Below, piece by piece: positions 18,628 to 27,615 of a DNA stretch of 64,000 nucleotides. Source of the DNA: a bacterium (GTDB taxonomy: Bacteria > JAMCPX01). Within the stretch, counting starts at the first letter, position 1, and every line of letters starts with the position of its first letter. Location: assembly GCA_021787665.1 (NCBI GenBank), contig JAJYLN010000005.1:45971-109970 (forward strand), given 5' to 3'. The notes under the pieces are model-generated. The model was not told the origin of the DNA, made no database searches, and worked only from the letters and a program-made list of their open reading frames with translations. The position numbers were made by a program, and so were the translations under genes.

Positions 18628-19461
18628 ATGCCCCTTTTCGGTTCTGAAAAAACGAAGAATAGCCTCGACAGCCTCTGGATAAAGTGCAACAACTGCAACG
18701 AGATCATCTACAAGAAAGAGGTGGAGAAGAACCTGAAGGTCTGCCCGAAGTGCAACTATCATTTCAGGCTGTCCGCAAAAGAATGGATCGACATCCTTAT
18801 CGATCGTGACACCTTCCATGAGCTCTGGTCCAACATCGAGGCCGTGGATCCGCTCGACTTCAAGGACAGGTCCAGATACCGGGACAAGCTGAAGGAGACC
18901 CAGAAGCTGACCGGCATCAGCGATGCTGTGGTCACGGGCTACGGCACGATTAACGAGCTTTTCCTCAATATAGGCATATTTGACTTCAACTTCATGGGCG
19001 GCAGCATGGGCAGCGTGGTCGGGGAGAAAATCACGAGGCTGATAGAGAAGGCAGCGGAGGAAGGATCAAACCTTCTCATCGTTACTTCTTCCGGCGGCGC
19101 AAGAATGCAGGAGGGCATCTTCTCGCTCATTCAGATGGCCAAGACGAACACGGCCATGAGCAGGCTTGCCGGCAGCAGTGCCCTGTACATCAGCCTCCTC
19201 ACGGACCCCACCACCGGAGGGGTCGCTGCAAGCTTTGCAAGCATCGCAGACATCATCATAGCGGAGCCCAAGGCACTGATAGGTTTTGCCGGACCGAGGG
19301 TCATATCGGACACCATAGGGCAGAAGCTGCCGGACGGATTTCAGCGTGCCGAGTTTCTGCTCGAGCACGGCATGATAGACATGGTGATCGACAGAAAGGT
19401 CATCAAGAAAACGATAGCGCAGATCATCAAGCTCCTCGGGAACACCCAGAAACGCCTATAA
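18628..19461 (+). CDS. accD: Acetyl-CoA carboxylase carboxyltransferase subunit beta
   Basis: A 277-residue AccD, the zinc-containing beta half of the carboxyltransferase that makes malonyl-CoA. The N-terminal C4 zinc finger CNNCNEI...CPKCN and the SSGGARMQEG and TGGVAASFA segments of the carboxyltransferase fold are present. It supplies the substrate used by FabD and FabF at the left of the window. accA is not seen nearby. Confidence 0.96.
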   Translation: MPLFGSEKTKNSLDSLWIKCNNCNEIIYKKEVEKNLKVCPKCNYHFRLSAKEWIDILIDRDTFHELWSNIEAVDPLDFKDRSRYRDKLKETQKLTGISDAVVTGYGTINELFLNIGIFDFNFMGGSMGSVVGEKITRLIEKAAEEGSNLLIVTSSGGARMQEGIFSLIQMAKTNTAMSRLAGSSALYISLLTDPTTGGVAASFASIADIIIAEPKALIGFAGPRVISDTIGQKLPDGFQRAEFLLEHGMIDMVIDRKVIKKTIAQIIKLLGNTQKRL

Positions 19462-19501
19462 AGGATGCTGCCGCAGCCATAGCTCGCGACCGTACGGGGC
19501 A

Positions 19502-20824
19502 CTACCACTCGAACTTGGAAGCGATGATCACGTCGTTGTAAAACCTCGTGTACGATCCGAAGGCCAGCGCGCTGCCGGCATAGCCGACATACACGGTCGG
19601 GCTTCCCGGGGTCTTCGGATACCTGAGAACCGGTATCTTCAGCGTATACTCGGTCAGCATTTGAGGAACACCGCCTGCTATCTCGTACGACGCTATCCCA
19701 GTCGTGACCGTGAATATGCTCGCCACGCCTGTTCCGTAGACGAAGTCCAGGGTTATCTCCGGATTGTAAAAGTCCCATATCTGCGTGTATATACCCAGCC
19801 CGATCGAGGGGCCGGACAGGGAGTAATTGTAGGACGAGGTCCCCTGGTTCGAGGAGCCAGGGTACGAGGACCACAGGTACCCATAGCCGGGGTTGAGCCA
19901 TATCTTCACGCTGTCGGCATCGACGATATTGAGTCCGATGCTGACGTGACCCAGCACGTTCGTCTCCATCGATGATTGGTACGACGGTCCTTGCGAGTTA
20001 ATCCACGTGTACGATGAGCTGAACATCTGGGCGGTCACGTCCCCATTGATCCTCAGCCAGTCCAGAGGACCGTACGAGGCCCTGACCGACAGCAGAAAGT
20101 CGTACGAGGACGAGCTCGGCGAGTCCTGCACGACCCCGCCCCCGCCTATCTCCGGCGTAATGGAGGCCCATCTCCTAAAGGGCGGTGCCGGGTGGTACTC
20201 GGCAGGCATCACGACCCTCATGTTGTAGTTGTGCTGCGAACCCGGCTGCTGCGGGACCGGCATGGATGGCTGGTATGCGACGCCGGTATTGGGGTGCCGG
20301 TTAACCTCCGTGGGGGCAAACGATATATAAACCATGGCGCCGTAGGTGGCCTGCTGTGAAAGGGTTATCTGGTAAACCTCGACTTTCTGCGAAGGACTGA
20401 GGTTTAACGTGAGCTCTTTTTTGGACGGGACAAAGAACTGCGTACTCGATATCACGAGCTTCGAAGGACCTGAGGAGGGCATCGAATAGTACTGCACCCC
20501 GCCGCCGGTCGTGATGCTGATATTGAAGCCCCCCACCCTCGACGAGGCTACCGGCACGAGGCTCCTCACGGTCACGGTAAGCTTGCCCTGGGCGTGCGTC
20601 TCTATATCGAACATGCTCGACGGCACGATAATGTAGTAGATCTTACCGCGCTGCCCGGCAACGGTAACAGGCTTTCCGTTCGTCAAGAGCTTGAAGGGAG
20701 GGCCCTGCTGCGCAAGTCCCGGTCTGACCATGAGTCCCAGCGTGGCCGCTGCCACGCACATCAGTATAAGAAGCCGATTCACCCGGCCCGAGGCCTCACC
20801 ATCCGTGTATAAGTTTGTACGCAA
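19502..20824 (-). CDS. Predicted outer-membrane beta-barrel protein, family unknown
   Basis: About 440 residues: a signal peptide (hydrophobic core LLILMCVAAATLGLM, cleavage after GLA), a beta-rich N-terminal domain with Ser/Pro/Gln-rich linkers, then alternating-residue strands rich in Gly, Tyr and Ser typical of a barrel, ending in KFEW with a terminal aromatic. I place the start at the TTG at 20824 because a perfect GGAGGTGA ribosome site (20830-20837) lies five bases upstream; the GTG at 20833 would sit inside it. I do not recognise a named family. It is convergent with accD. Confidence 0.7.
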   Translation of the reverse strand: MRTNLYTDGEASGRVNRLLILMCVAAATLGLMVRPGLAQQGPPFKLLTNGKPVTVAGQRGKIYYIIVPSSMFDIETHAQGKLTVTVRSLVPVASSRVGGFNISITTGGGVQYYSMPSSGPSKLVISSTQFFVPSKKELTLNLSPSQKVEVYQITLSQQATYGAMVYISFAPTEVNRHPNTGVAYQPSMPVPQQPGSQHNYNMRVVMPAEYHPAPPFRRWASITPEIGGGGVVQDSPSSSSYDFLLSVRASYGPLDWLRINGDVTAQMFSSSYTWINSQGPSYQSSMETNVLGHVSIGLNIVDADSVKIWLNPGYGYLWSSYPGSSNQGTSSYNYSLSGPSIGLGIYTQIWDFYNPEITLDFVYGTGVASIFTVTTGIASYEIAGGVPQMLTEYTLKIPVLRYPKTPGSPTVYVGYAGSALAFGSYTRFYNDVIIASKFEW

Positions 20825-20884
20825 GTGACTCACCTCCCTTTTGTCCCTCTATACCAGAAAACAAATAAAATGCAAGCAAGGAAG

Positions 20885-20940
20885 GTAGGGGCGTCCCGCC
20901 GGGGTACCCAAGCGGGGCTTTGGTCGCGGGACGCCCCTAC
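20885..20940. repeat. GTAGGGGCG palindrome, long-loop copy
   Basis: Perfect 15-base arms GTAGGGGCGTCCCGC and GCGGGACGCCCCTAC separated by 26 bases. First of six related elements between 20.8 and 35.7 kb, all starting GTAGGGGC. It lies between the divergent barrel gene and the first propeller lipoprotein gene. Confidence 0.9.
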
Positions 20941-20977
20941 GACGCTCCTGTCTTCAAAACATACTATTCCATACTGC

Positions 20978-21006
20978 TTGACAAAGAAAAAAGGATTTTT
21001 TATGAC
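20978..21006 (+). promoter_or_regulatory. Sigma-70-type promoter for the first propeller lipoprotein genes
   Basis: TTGACA at 20978-20983, a 17-base spacer, and TATGAC at 21001-21006 (four of six consensus bases). It leaves a leader of about 70 bases before the ATG at 21083, with a strong AAAGGAGGAG ribosome site at the end. It could drive 21083-23884 as one transcript. Confidence 0.65.
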
Positions 21007-21082
21007 GAGGCTGACTTGCAGTCCTCAATGTAGAATCGGATCACAGAGGGAGCAACTGAATACTCAAACTAAAGGAGGAGCT

Positions 21083-22474
21083 ATGAAGGCAAGGGTGACG
21101 GTATTTCTTTTCATGGCATCGATGGCGATGCTGGTGATCGCGGGATGTTCTTCCGGCAAGAACGGGGCAACCGGGGCACAGGGCCCGCAAGGGGCCGCCG
21201 GCCAGCAGGGGGCCACGGGCCAGCAGGGGGCTTCCGGGCCGCCGGGGCTCGTTATCGACAGCCTGAGCGCAACACCGAACACCTTGATCCCAAACAGGAC
21301 GGCGACCGCGGTCGTGGAGGCGTACGACCCGAGCGGGGCCGCCCTGACCTACGCATGGACCGCGTCAGCGGGCTGGAAGATCAAGGGCTACGGCGTGACC
21401 GCAACAGTCACAGCGCCTACGGCATACGATGAAGTAGGCTATATCATGGTAACCGTCGCCGACGGATCAATAAGCGTTACCGGTACGACCGTGGTAAGCA
21501 CGGTTCCGCAGCTCATTACCAATACCTTTGCCGTAGGATATGAGCCTTACGGCATCGCCATAGATGCATCCGGCGATGCATGGGTAACAAACGATTACAA
21601 CAATACAGTGTCAGAGCTCAGCCCCACCGGTACGACCATGGGTAACCCATTCCCTGTCGGAAGCGGGCCTGTAGGCGTAGCAATAGACGCATCCGGCGAT
21701 GTCTGGGTCGCAAATAATGGCAACGGTACGGTATCAGAGCTGAGTCCCACGGGCACGACCATCGGCGGGCCCTTCACGGTCGGAAGCTCTCCTGAAGGCA
21801 TAGCCATAGACGCGTCCGGCAATGTCTGGGTCGCGAATAATGGCAACGGTACGGTTTCAGAGCTTAGCCCCACGGGCACGACCATCGGCGGGCCCTTCAC
21901 GGTCGGAAGCTCTCCTTACGGCATAGCCATAGACGCGTCCGGCAATGTCTGGGTCACGAATTTCGGCACCGACACGGTTTCAGAATTGAGTCCCACGGGC
22001 ACGACCATTGGCGGGCCGTTTACGGTCGGGAGCGGGCCCTGGGGTATAGCCATAGACCCATCCGGCAACATCTGGGTCGCAAATAATGTCGACAACACGG
22101 TAACAGAGCTGAGTCCCACGGGCACGACCATCGGCGGGCCTTTCACGGTCGGGGTTTATCCTACAGGCATAGCCATAGACGCATCCGGCAATGTCTGGGT
22201 CGTGAATTCTTACGGCAACGATCCGAATGGCTACAGCCCCGGTACGGTAACCGAACTGAGTCCTGACGGCACAGTCATCGCAAACTACAGCGTGGGCTTC
22301 TATCCCTACAGCATAGCCATAGACGCGCTCGGCGATGTCTGGGTCGTGAATTACGACGGAGGAGAGATGTACGGCGAGACCGGCGGCACGGTGACCGAGA
22401 TAATGGGTGTCACCCAGGGTCCCCAGTACTGGCCTTACACGGGGCCCGTATTTCCGGGCGGCGGTAACTACTAA
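21083..22474 (+). CDS. Lipoprotein with collagen-like stretch and seven-repeat beta-propeller
   Basis: A 463-residue predicted lipoprotein. Signal peptide with lipobox VIAGC (cysteine near residue 21); a short collagen-like run of GXY triplets (GATGAQGPQGAAGQQG onward, residues ~27-55); a PKD/Ig-like domain (~57-145); then seven ~41-residue repeats of the pattern PxGIAIDASGNVWVxN...TVSELSPTGTTI, as in virginiamycin B lyase/NHL propellers. Seven repeats suggest a closed seven-bladed propeller. The tail GPQYWPYTGPVFPGGGNY recurs in the three sister proteins. Start chosen at 21083 for its AAAGGAGGAG site and signal peptide; the frame is open further upstream. Twelve bases separate it from the next paralogue. 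Function unknown; probably a surface or periplasmic binding protein. Confidence 0.82.
   Translation: MKARVTVFLFMASMAMLVIAGCSSGKNGATGAQGPQGAAGQQGATGQQGASGPPGLVIDSLSATPNTLIPNRTATAVVEAYDPSGAALTYAWTASAGWKIKGYGVTATVTAPTAYDEVGYIMVTVADGSISVTGTTVVSTVPQLITNTFAVGYEPYGIAIDASGDAWVTNDYNNTVSELSPTGTTMGNPFPVGSGPVGVAIDASGDVWVANNGNGTVSELSPTGTTIGGPFTVGSSPEGIAIDASGNVWVANNGNGTVSELSPTGTTIGGPFTVGSSPYGIAIDASGNVWVTNFGTDTVSELSPTGTTIGGPFTVGSGPWGIAIDPSGNIWVANNVDNTVTELSPTGTTIGGPFTVGVYPTGIAIDASGNVWVVNSYGNDPNGYSPGTVTELSPDGTVIANYSVGFYPYSIAIDALGDVWVVNYDGGEMYGETGGTVTEIMGVTQGPQYWPYTGPVFPGGGNY
21524..22400 (+). repeat. Tandem 123-bp coding repeats (propeller blades)
   Basis: The blade-coding DNA repeats with a 123-base (41-codon) period that is nearly identical in places, for example the copies starting near 21776 and 21899. 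The outer copies are more diverged and the sixth is longer. Similar arrays occur in the three sister genes. Confidence 0.85.
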
Positions 22475-22486
22475 AAAGGAGCGGCC

Positions 22487-23884
22487 ATGAAAACCTATAT
22501 CAGGACATGTGTGTTCCTTTTATCGATAGCGGTGCTTCTCCTCGGGGGCTGCGCCGGCAAGGATGGGGCAGCCGGGACCATGGGCAAGCAAGGGGTAACC
22601 GGCCCGACCGGGGCCACAGGCCAGCAGGGGACCGCAGGCGGCCTCGGGCTCGTTATCAGCAGCCTGAGCGCAACGCCGGACCCGATAATCCCCAACAGGA
22701 CGGCGATAGCGGTCGTCAATGCGTACGATGTCAGCGGAGGCACCCTGACCTATACATGGGCCGGATCTGACGGCTGGAAGGTCACCGGCTACGGCATGAC
22801 CGCGACGATCACGGCGCCGGCCGCGTATAACGCAGCAGGCTCCATAACCGTGACCGTTGATGACGGTGTAACGAGCGTTACGGGTACTACCGTATTGAGC
22901 ACGATGCCTCAGCTCATTATCAACACCTTTGCCACCGGGTATGATCCCGGAGGCATAGCCATAGACGTATCCGGCAATGTCTGGAACACAAATTACGACA
23001 GTTCTGGCACGGTCTCCGGGATGAGCCTTACCGGAACGACCTTAGGCGGGCCGTTTCCTGCCGGGAGCTATCCCTGGGGCATAGCCATAGACGCGTCCGG
23101 CAACATCTGGATCGGGAATGCAGGCGACGGTACGGTTTCAGAGCTGAGTCCCACGGGCACGACCATCGGCGGTCCGTTTACTGTCGGGCGCGGGCCTGAA
23201 GATATCGCCATAGACGCATCCGGCAATGTCTGGATCACGAATTACCAGGACAGCACGGTAACAGAGCTCAGTCCTACGGGTACGACCATCGGCGGTCCGT
23301 TTACTGTCGGGAGCGGGCCTAATTGCATAGCCATAGATGCGTCCGGCAATGTCTGGGTCACGAATTTCGGCACCGACACGGTTTCAGAATTGAGCCCCAC
23401 GGGCACGACCATAACGACGGTGACTGTAGGAAACAACCCCAATGGCATTGCCATAGATCCCTCGGGCAATATCTGGGTCTCGAATGAGGGTGATAATACG
23501 GTATCAGAATTAAGCCCCACAGGCACGACCATCGGAGGTCCGTTTGCCGTGGGTGTTGAGCCGCAAGGTGTCGCTATAGACGCATCGGGCAATGTCTGGG
23601 TCGTGAACTATTACGGCAATGATCCGAATGGCTACAGCCCGGGCACGGTAACCGAATTGGGCCCTGACGGTACGATCATCGCAAACTACAGTGCAGGCTT
23701 TTATCCTGCCGGACTGGCCATAGACGCGCTTGGCGATGTCTGGGTCGCAAACTATTGTGGCGGTCAGGATACCGGGGAGACCGGCGGCACGGTGACCGAG
23801 ATAGTGGGTGTCACAAAAGGACCTGAGTACTGGCCTTACACAGGTCCGCAGTTCCCGGGCGGCGGAAACAATGGATACGATTAA
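22487..23884 (+). CDS. Lipoprotein with collagen-like stretch and seven-repeat beta-propeller (paralogue)
   Basis: A 465-residue paralogue of the preceding gene with the same plan: lipobox LLLGGC, short GXY stretch (GKQGVTGPTGATGQQG), PKD/Ig-like domain, seven PxGIAIDASGNVWVxN repeats, and the tail GPEYWPYTGPQFPGGGNN with a four-residue extension. Strong ribosome site AAAAAGGAG. The first repeat is the most diverged (NVWNTN...SGMSLTGTT). Part of its fourth repeat is identical at DNA level to one in the upstream paralogue, a sign of recent exchange. Likely co-transcribed with it. Confidence 0.82.
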   Translation: MKTYIRTCVFLLSIAVLLLGGCAGKDGAAGTMGKQGVTGPTGATGQQGTAGGLGLVISSLSATPDPIIPNRTAIAVVNAYDVSGGTLTYTWAGSDGWKVTGYGMTATITAPAAYNAAGSITVTVDDGVTSVTGTTVLSTMPQLIINTFATGYDPGGIAIDVSGNVWNTNYDSSGTVSGMSLTGTTLGGPFPAGSYPWGIAIDASGNIWIGNAGDGTVSELSPTGTTIGGPFTVGRGPEDIAIDASGNVWITNYQDSTVTELSPTGTTIGGPFTVGSGPNCIAIDASGNVWVTNFGTDTVSELSPTGTTITTVTVGNNPNGIAIDPSGNIWVSNEGDNTVSELSPTGTTIGGPFAVGVEPQGVAIDASGNVWVVNYYGNDPNGYSPGTVTELGPDGTIIANYSAGFYPAGLAIDALGDVWVANYCGGQDTGETGGTVTEIVGVTKGPEYWPYTGPQFPGGGNNGYD

Positions 23885-23893
23885 GGGAAAGGA

Positions 23894-23921
23894 GTAGGGG
23901 CGAACGGCCGTTCGCCCCTAC
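23894..23921. repeat. GTAGGGGCG palindrome, perfect 28-bp copy
   Basis: Arms GTAGGGGCGAACGG and CCGTTCGCCCCTAC form a perfect 28-base palindrome ten bases after the stop of the second propeller gene. It could act as a transcript-end hairpin. Confidence 0.92.
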
Positions 23922-23951
23922 AAAAAAGACGCGGGCACGATTAGGTAGAAG

Positions 23952-23981
23952 GTAGGGGCGGGTTTGAAACCCGCCCCTTGC
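23952..23981. repeat. GTAGGGGCG palindrome, imperfect copy
   Basis: Left arm GTAGGGGCGGGTTT, one-base centre, right arm AAACCCGCCCCT followed by TG instead of AC. Lies 30 bases from the previous copy, so two elements sit in tandem ahead of the regulator gene. Confidence 0.85.
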
Positions 23982-24036
23982 AGTTTATTATATTTTCCTG
24001 TACATTCCATTACGACCTTCATGCAAGGGATGTACG

Positions 24037-27000
24037 ATGCGACAATCACTATCATTGGCACTATCATTGGCCCAATATCCCCAGTATTCGAAGCTAAGCG
24101 GCCCCAAGCTGTCGAGGGTCATCATCAGGCAGAGGCTCTTTCGCATGTTGGACCGGTCGCGGAAAGGCCAGGTTATATGGATCACCGGGCCGCCGGGCTC
24201 CGGCAAAACGACCCTGGTCGCAAGCTACATCAAGGGCCGCGGCCTGCCGGGCATCTGGTATCAGATAGACGGCCGGGACGCCGATCCCGCGACCTTTTTT
24301 TACTATCTCAAGCTGGCGGCGGACAGGTCGGCCAAGAGGCGCCATCCGGCCCTGCCCTTGCTGGGTCCCGAATACCAGGTGGCGCTCCCGGCATTTGCCG
24401 CGAGATACTTCGGCAATCTCTTCGAGCGGTTTACGTCTCCTTTTGCCGTCGTCTTCGACGACTACCATAACCTTGCGCCTAACCTCTCGGATAACCAGCT
24501 CATCCACGACATGATCAACGAGGGCATGGAGCGGGTACCGGAGCGCGGCGTGATCATCGTTATAAGCCGCGGCGAGCCGTGGCCCGCATTCGCGCGCATA
24601 CGCGAGAGCGGCAGGCTGACGGTGATCGGGTGGGAAGACCTCAAATTTACGGAAAAGGAAACCGGGAGTTTTGCCCGTCTGTATACCGGGAAGGGCCTGC
24701 CCCGGCAGACGGTCCGCGCCATGCACGACAGGACGGCCGGCTGGGCAGCCGGTATGGCATTGATGATGGAGTACATCGAACATACTCCGGTATCATTGGA
24801 CCGGGCGGAACACTCGTTCTCACTCATGGAGCGGGAGGCGCAGGAGACGATCTTCAGCTATTTCGAGGGCGAGGTTTTCGACCGGGCGGACGACGGCATG
24901 CGGGAGTTCCTGCTCACGTCCGCCTTTCTGCCGAGGATGACGCCGGAGGCCGTGGAGGCGCTTACGGGCGCTAAAGACGCCGGGCGTCTCTTATCGAAGC
25001 TTGTCCGGTCGAGCAGCTTTATAAGCAGATACCATGCCCGGGAGCCTTTCTATCAATACCATGCGCTGTTTCTCGATTTTCTGCGTGCAAAGGCAATTGA
25101 TCTCTGGAGCGCCGATGCCCTGGGCCGCGCCCGGCGCCGCGCCGCGAAGGCCCTGTCGGATACCGGGCAGACCGAGGACGCGATCGCCCTCTACCTTCAG
25201 GCGAGCGATTGGACACAGGCCGCACGGCTGATTATCGCCGAGGCGCCGGGACTCATCGACACGGGCAGGTTCAGGACGCTCGAGGCATGGCTCCTCGGAC
25301 TTCCGTCAGACGTGCTCGATCGCGACCCGTGGCTCCTGTACTGGCTCGGGGCAAGCCGCGTGATGTCCGATCCGGCAGGATCCCTGGAATCTCTCGATAA
25401 GGCGTACCATAAGTTCAAAGAGGATAACGTACCGGCCGGGATGTATGTCGCCATAGCGACGACGATGAAGGCCTTCATACTGAGCACGCATGACGTTACG
25501 TCCTGGGGACGATGGGTCAAGGAGTTTAAAGAGCTCCACAGCACGTATCCGGCGTTTCCGTCCCGGGAGATCGAGCTGGAGGCGTCCTTCGGCATCTATA
25601 GTGCGCTCCTGTTCCACGACCCTCAGGACCCCGAGCTTCCGATGTGGGCGGAAAAAGTCAAATCGATCCTGACAAAAATCCCGGACCGGTTTGCCCGCAT
25701 TAGGCACGGCAGTATGCTGTTTCTCTACTACTCGTGGACCGGGGATTTCTTCAATGCCGGTGTGCTGGCGGATATGTTCCACGCATTGGTGCGCTCCGGG
25801 GACACGCCGCTCCCCACGCGCCTCCTCGGGTACGTCATGGAGTGTACCTATCTCTGGAACCGCGGAAGCACGGATGCATGTCTCAGGGAAATGGAAGAGG
25901 CGCTGGCAATAGCGCACGCCGATACTATCCACATAGTCGATCGCTTCCTTCTGGGCGCCGGCCTGCATGCCTCATTGATAAACGGCGATGTAAAGACCGC
26001 CGCGGGCATAGTAAAGCGGATGGAGGACGCGGTAAATCCTTTCTACCGGTTCGCTCTCTCCAATTATCATTTTTTACTCGGCTGGTACCGTATCCTCGCG
26101 GGAGACCCGCCCGGCGCGCACAACTACGCGGAAGAGGGCCTTGCACTGGCACAGCAAGCCGGTGTTCCCTACGTGCAAGCGCACCATCATCTCGAGCTGG
26201 CATATCTCTGTATCGGGGACGGGCGGTACCGTGAGGCATCGTCCCATCTTGCCCATGCCCATAGCATTGCCGTCGGCATGAAGAGTATGCAGCTCGAATA
26301 CCACTGCCTGATGACGCGCGCATGGTACGATTTTACGAGAGGCAGGGAGACACAGGCTTTGAAGGGGCTTGCGCAGGCCCTGGCGATCGGCAAAAGGCAG
26401 GGCTTTGCCGTTACGCTGGTGTTCCACAGGTCCGCACTCGCGGACCTGTACAACAGGGCGCTCGACGCCGGGATAGAGACAGACTATGTAAAAGGCGTCA
26501 TCAGAAAGCTCGACCTCGCCCCTCCCGCCCTTCCCGATCATAATCCGGCGGCTGCTGCCGGCTGGCCCTGGCCCATAGCGATATTCACACTCGGACGCTT
26601 CGAGCTCATGCGGGACGGGGAAAAGCTGGTCTTCTCCGGGAAGGTACAGAAAAAGCCGTTGACCCTGTTGAAGGCGATCAGCGCTTTCGGAGGAGAAGAG
26701 GTCGAAGTGGGCCAGCTTGCCGACCTTTTATGGCCCGATTCCGAGGGGGACATCGCTTTCAAGGCGTTGCGCGTAACTCTCATACGCCTGCGCAGGCTGC
26801 TCGGCTATCCCGCGGCAGTCAGGCTTGTAAACGGCAAGGTGTCCCTGGACCCGCGCTACTGCCGGGTCGATGCATGGGCGTTCGAGCAGGCACTGGACGG
26901 AATCGGGGCCGCGGCGCAAGAAGCCGGGGGACCGGGGAAGGAGCGAATGCTTACGGCACAGATGCAACAGACCGTTGCATCCTACAGCGGGGATTTTCTG

Positions 27001-27333
27001 GCAGGGGAATCATACCCATGGTCGATATCGTACCGTGAGCGGCTCAGGCTCAGGTTTACCGGGAGCATCGAAAGCCTGGGCAATCGTCTCGAGCAGGGAA
27101 ATGCATTCAATAAGGCCATCGAGGTTTACCACAGAGGACTGGAGGCCGATGAGCTCTCCGAGGTCTGCTATCAGCGCATCATTGCCTGTTATCTCCGGAC
27201 GGGACGCCATGCAGAGGCGTTATCGACGTACCATACCTGCAAAAAGACCCTCGCCGTCTACGGCATAGAGCCGTCTTCCGAAACGGAGGCTCTCTACCGG
27301 CAGATCAAGACTAAAAATTCTTCCAATCCGTAG
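24037..27333 (+). CDS. STAND ATPase / BTAD-type transcriptional activator
   Basis: A 1098-residue cytoplasmic regulator. N-terminal P-loop with Walker A GPPGSGKTT (51-59) and Walker B FAVVFDD (136-142), as in MalT-like STAND ATPases; then helical TPR-like repeats (~370-830); then a DNA-binding domain (FTLGRFELMRDGEKL from ~850, with a winged-helix pattern KALRVTLIRLRRLLG) and a bacterial transcriptional activator (BTAD) TPR region to the end. No LuxR-type helix-turn-helix is seen, so it differs from MalT and is closer to SARP/AfsR-like activators with the DNA-binding part at the C-terminus. A ligand probably triggers ATP-dependent oligomerisation. Position among the propeller genes makes them candidate targets (inference). 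Confidence 0.83.
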   Translation: MRQSLSLALSLAQYPQYSKLSGPKLSRVIIRQRLFRMLDRSRKGQVIWITGPPGSGKTTLVASYIKGRGLPGIWYQIDGRDADPATFFYYLKLAADRSAKRRHPALPLLGPEYQVALPAFAARYFGNLFERFTSPFAVVFDDYHNLAPNLSDNQLIHDMINEGMERVPERGVIIVISRGEPWPAFARIRESGRLTVIGWEDLKFTEKETGSFARLYTGKGLPRQTVRAMHDRTAGWAAGMALMMEYIEHTPVSLDRAEHSFSLMEREAQETIFSYFEGEVFDRADDGMREFLLTSAFLPRMTPEAVEALTGAKDAGRLLSKLVRSSSFISRYHAREPFYQYHALFLDFLRAKAIDLWSADALGRARRRAAKALSDTGQTEDAIALYLQASDWTQAARLIIAEAPGLIDTGRFRTLEAWLLGLPSDVLDRDPWLLYWLGASRVMSDPAGSLESLDKAYHKFKEDNVPAGMYVAIATTMKAFILSTHDVTSWGRWVKEFKELHSTYPAFPSREIELEASFGIYSALLFHDPQDPELPMWAEKVKSILTKIPDRFARIRHGSMLFLYYSWTGDFFNAGVLADMFHALVRSGDTPLPTRLLGYVMECTYLWNRGSTDACLREMEEALAIAHADTIHIVDRFLLGAGLHASLINGDVKTAAGIVKRMEDAVNPFYRFALSNYHFLLGWYRILAGDPPGAHNYAEEGLALAQQAGVPYVQAHHHLELAYLCIGDGRYREASSHLAHAHSIAVGMKSMQLEYHCLMTRAWYDFTRGRETQALKGLAQALAIGKRQGFAVTLVFHRSALADLYNRALDAGIETDYVKGVIRKLDLAPPALPDHNPAAAAGWPWPIAIFTLGRFELMRDGEKLVFSGKVQKKPLTLLKAISAFGGEEVEVGQLADLLWPDSEGDIAFKALRVTLIRLRRLLGYPAAVRLVNGKVSLDPRYCRVDAWAFEQALDGIGAAAQEAGGPGKERMLTAQMQQTVASYSGDFLAGESYPWSISYRERLRLRFTGSIESLGNRLEQGNAFNKAIEVYHRGLEADELSEVCYQRIIACYLRTGRHAEALSTYHTCKKTLAVYGIEPSSETEALYRQIKTKNSSNP

Positions 27334-27380
27334 CCTATCTGTAGCTCCGGCTGAAGTACACGTGCCTCAAAGGAGGCGGT

Positions 27381-27578
27381 ATGGAAAGCTACATTGTCCG
27401 TATCTATCGTCGGGACAAGAAGGACCGGGATGGGATCACTGGCGTCGTCGAGACCATTGAAACAAACAGCCGTTCAGATAAGACCGGCAAGAAGGGCTTC
27501 AAGAGCTTCGATGACTTGAGAAGGGTACTCTGTCCGGCGAAACAGCCGCAGGATTCAACTGAAGGTAGGGGCAATTGA
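27381..27578 (+). CDS. Small conserved-looking protein of unknown function
   Basis: A 65-residue protein, ESYIVRIYRRDKKDRDG...TGVVETI...GFKSFDDLRRVL, preceded by an excellent AAAGGAGG site seven bases before the ATG. Short proteins of this pattern (MxSYIVRIYRR...GxVE...F.s..eL) occur near regulators in several environmental bacteria, as I recall, but no function is known to me. It follows the activator by 47 bases. Its last five codons lie inside a GTAGGGGC palindrome, so its C-terminus may have been set by insertion of that element. Confidence 0.65.
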   Translation: MESYIVRIYRRDKKDRDGITGVVETIETNSRSDKTGKKGFKSFDDLRRVLCPAKQPQDSTEGRGN

Positions 27579-27592
27579 TGAATTGCCCTACC
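27564..27592. repeat. GTAGGGGC palindrome overlapping a coding end
   Basis: GGTAGGGGCAATT, GATG centre, AATTGCCCTACC; one G is unpaired. It covers the last codons and stop of the small gene at 27381-27578 and precedes the next lipoprotein gene by 24 bases. Confidence 0.85.
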
Positions 27593-27615
27593 TAGTAAAA
27601 TAAAAGGAGACGAAT

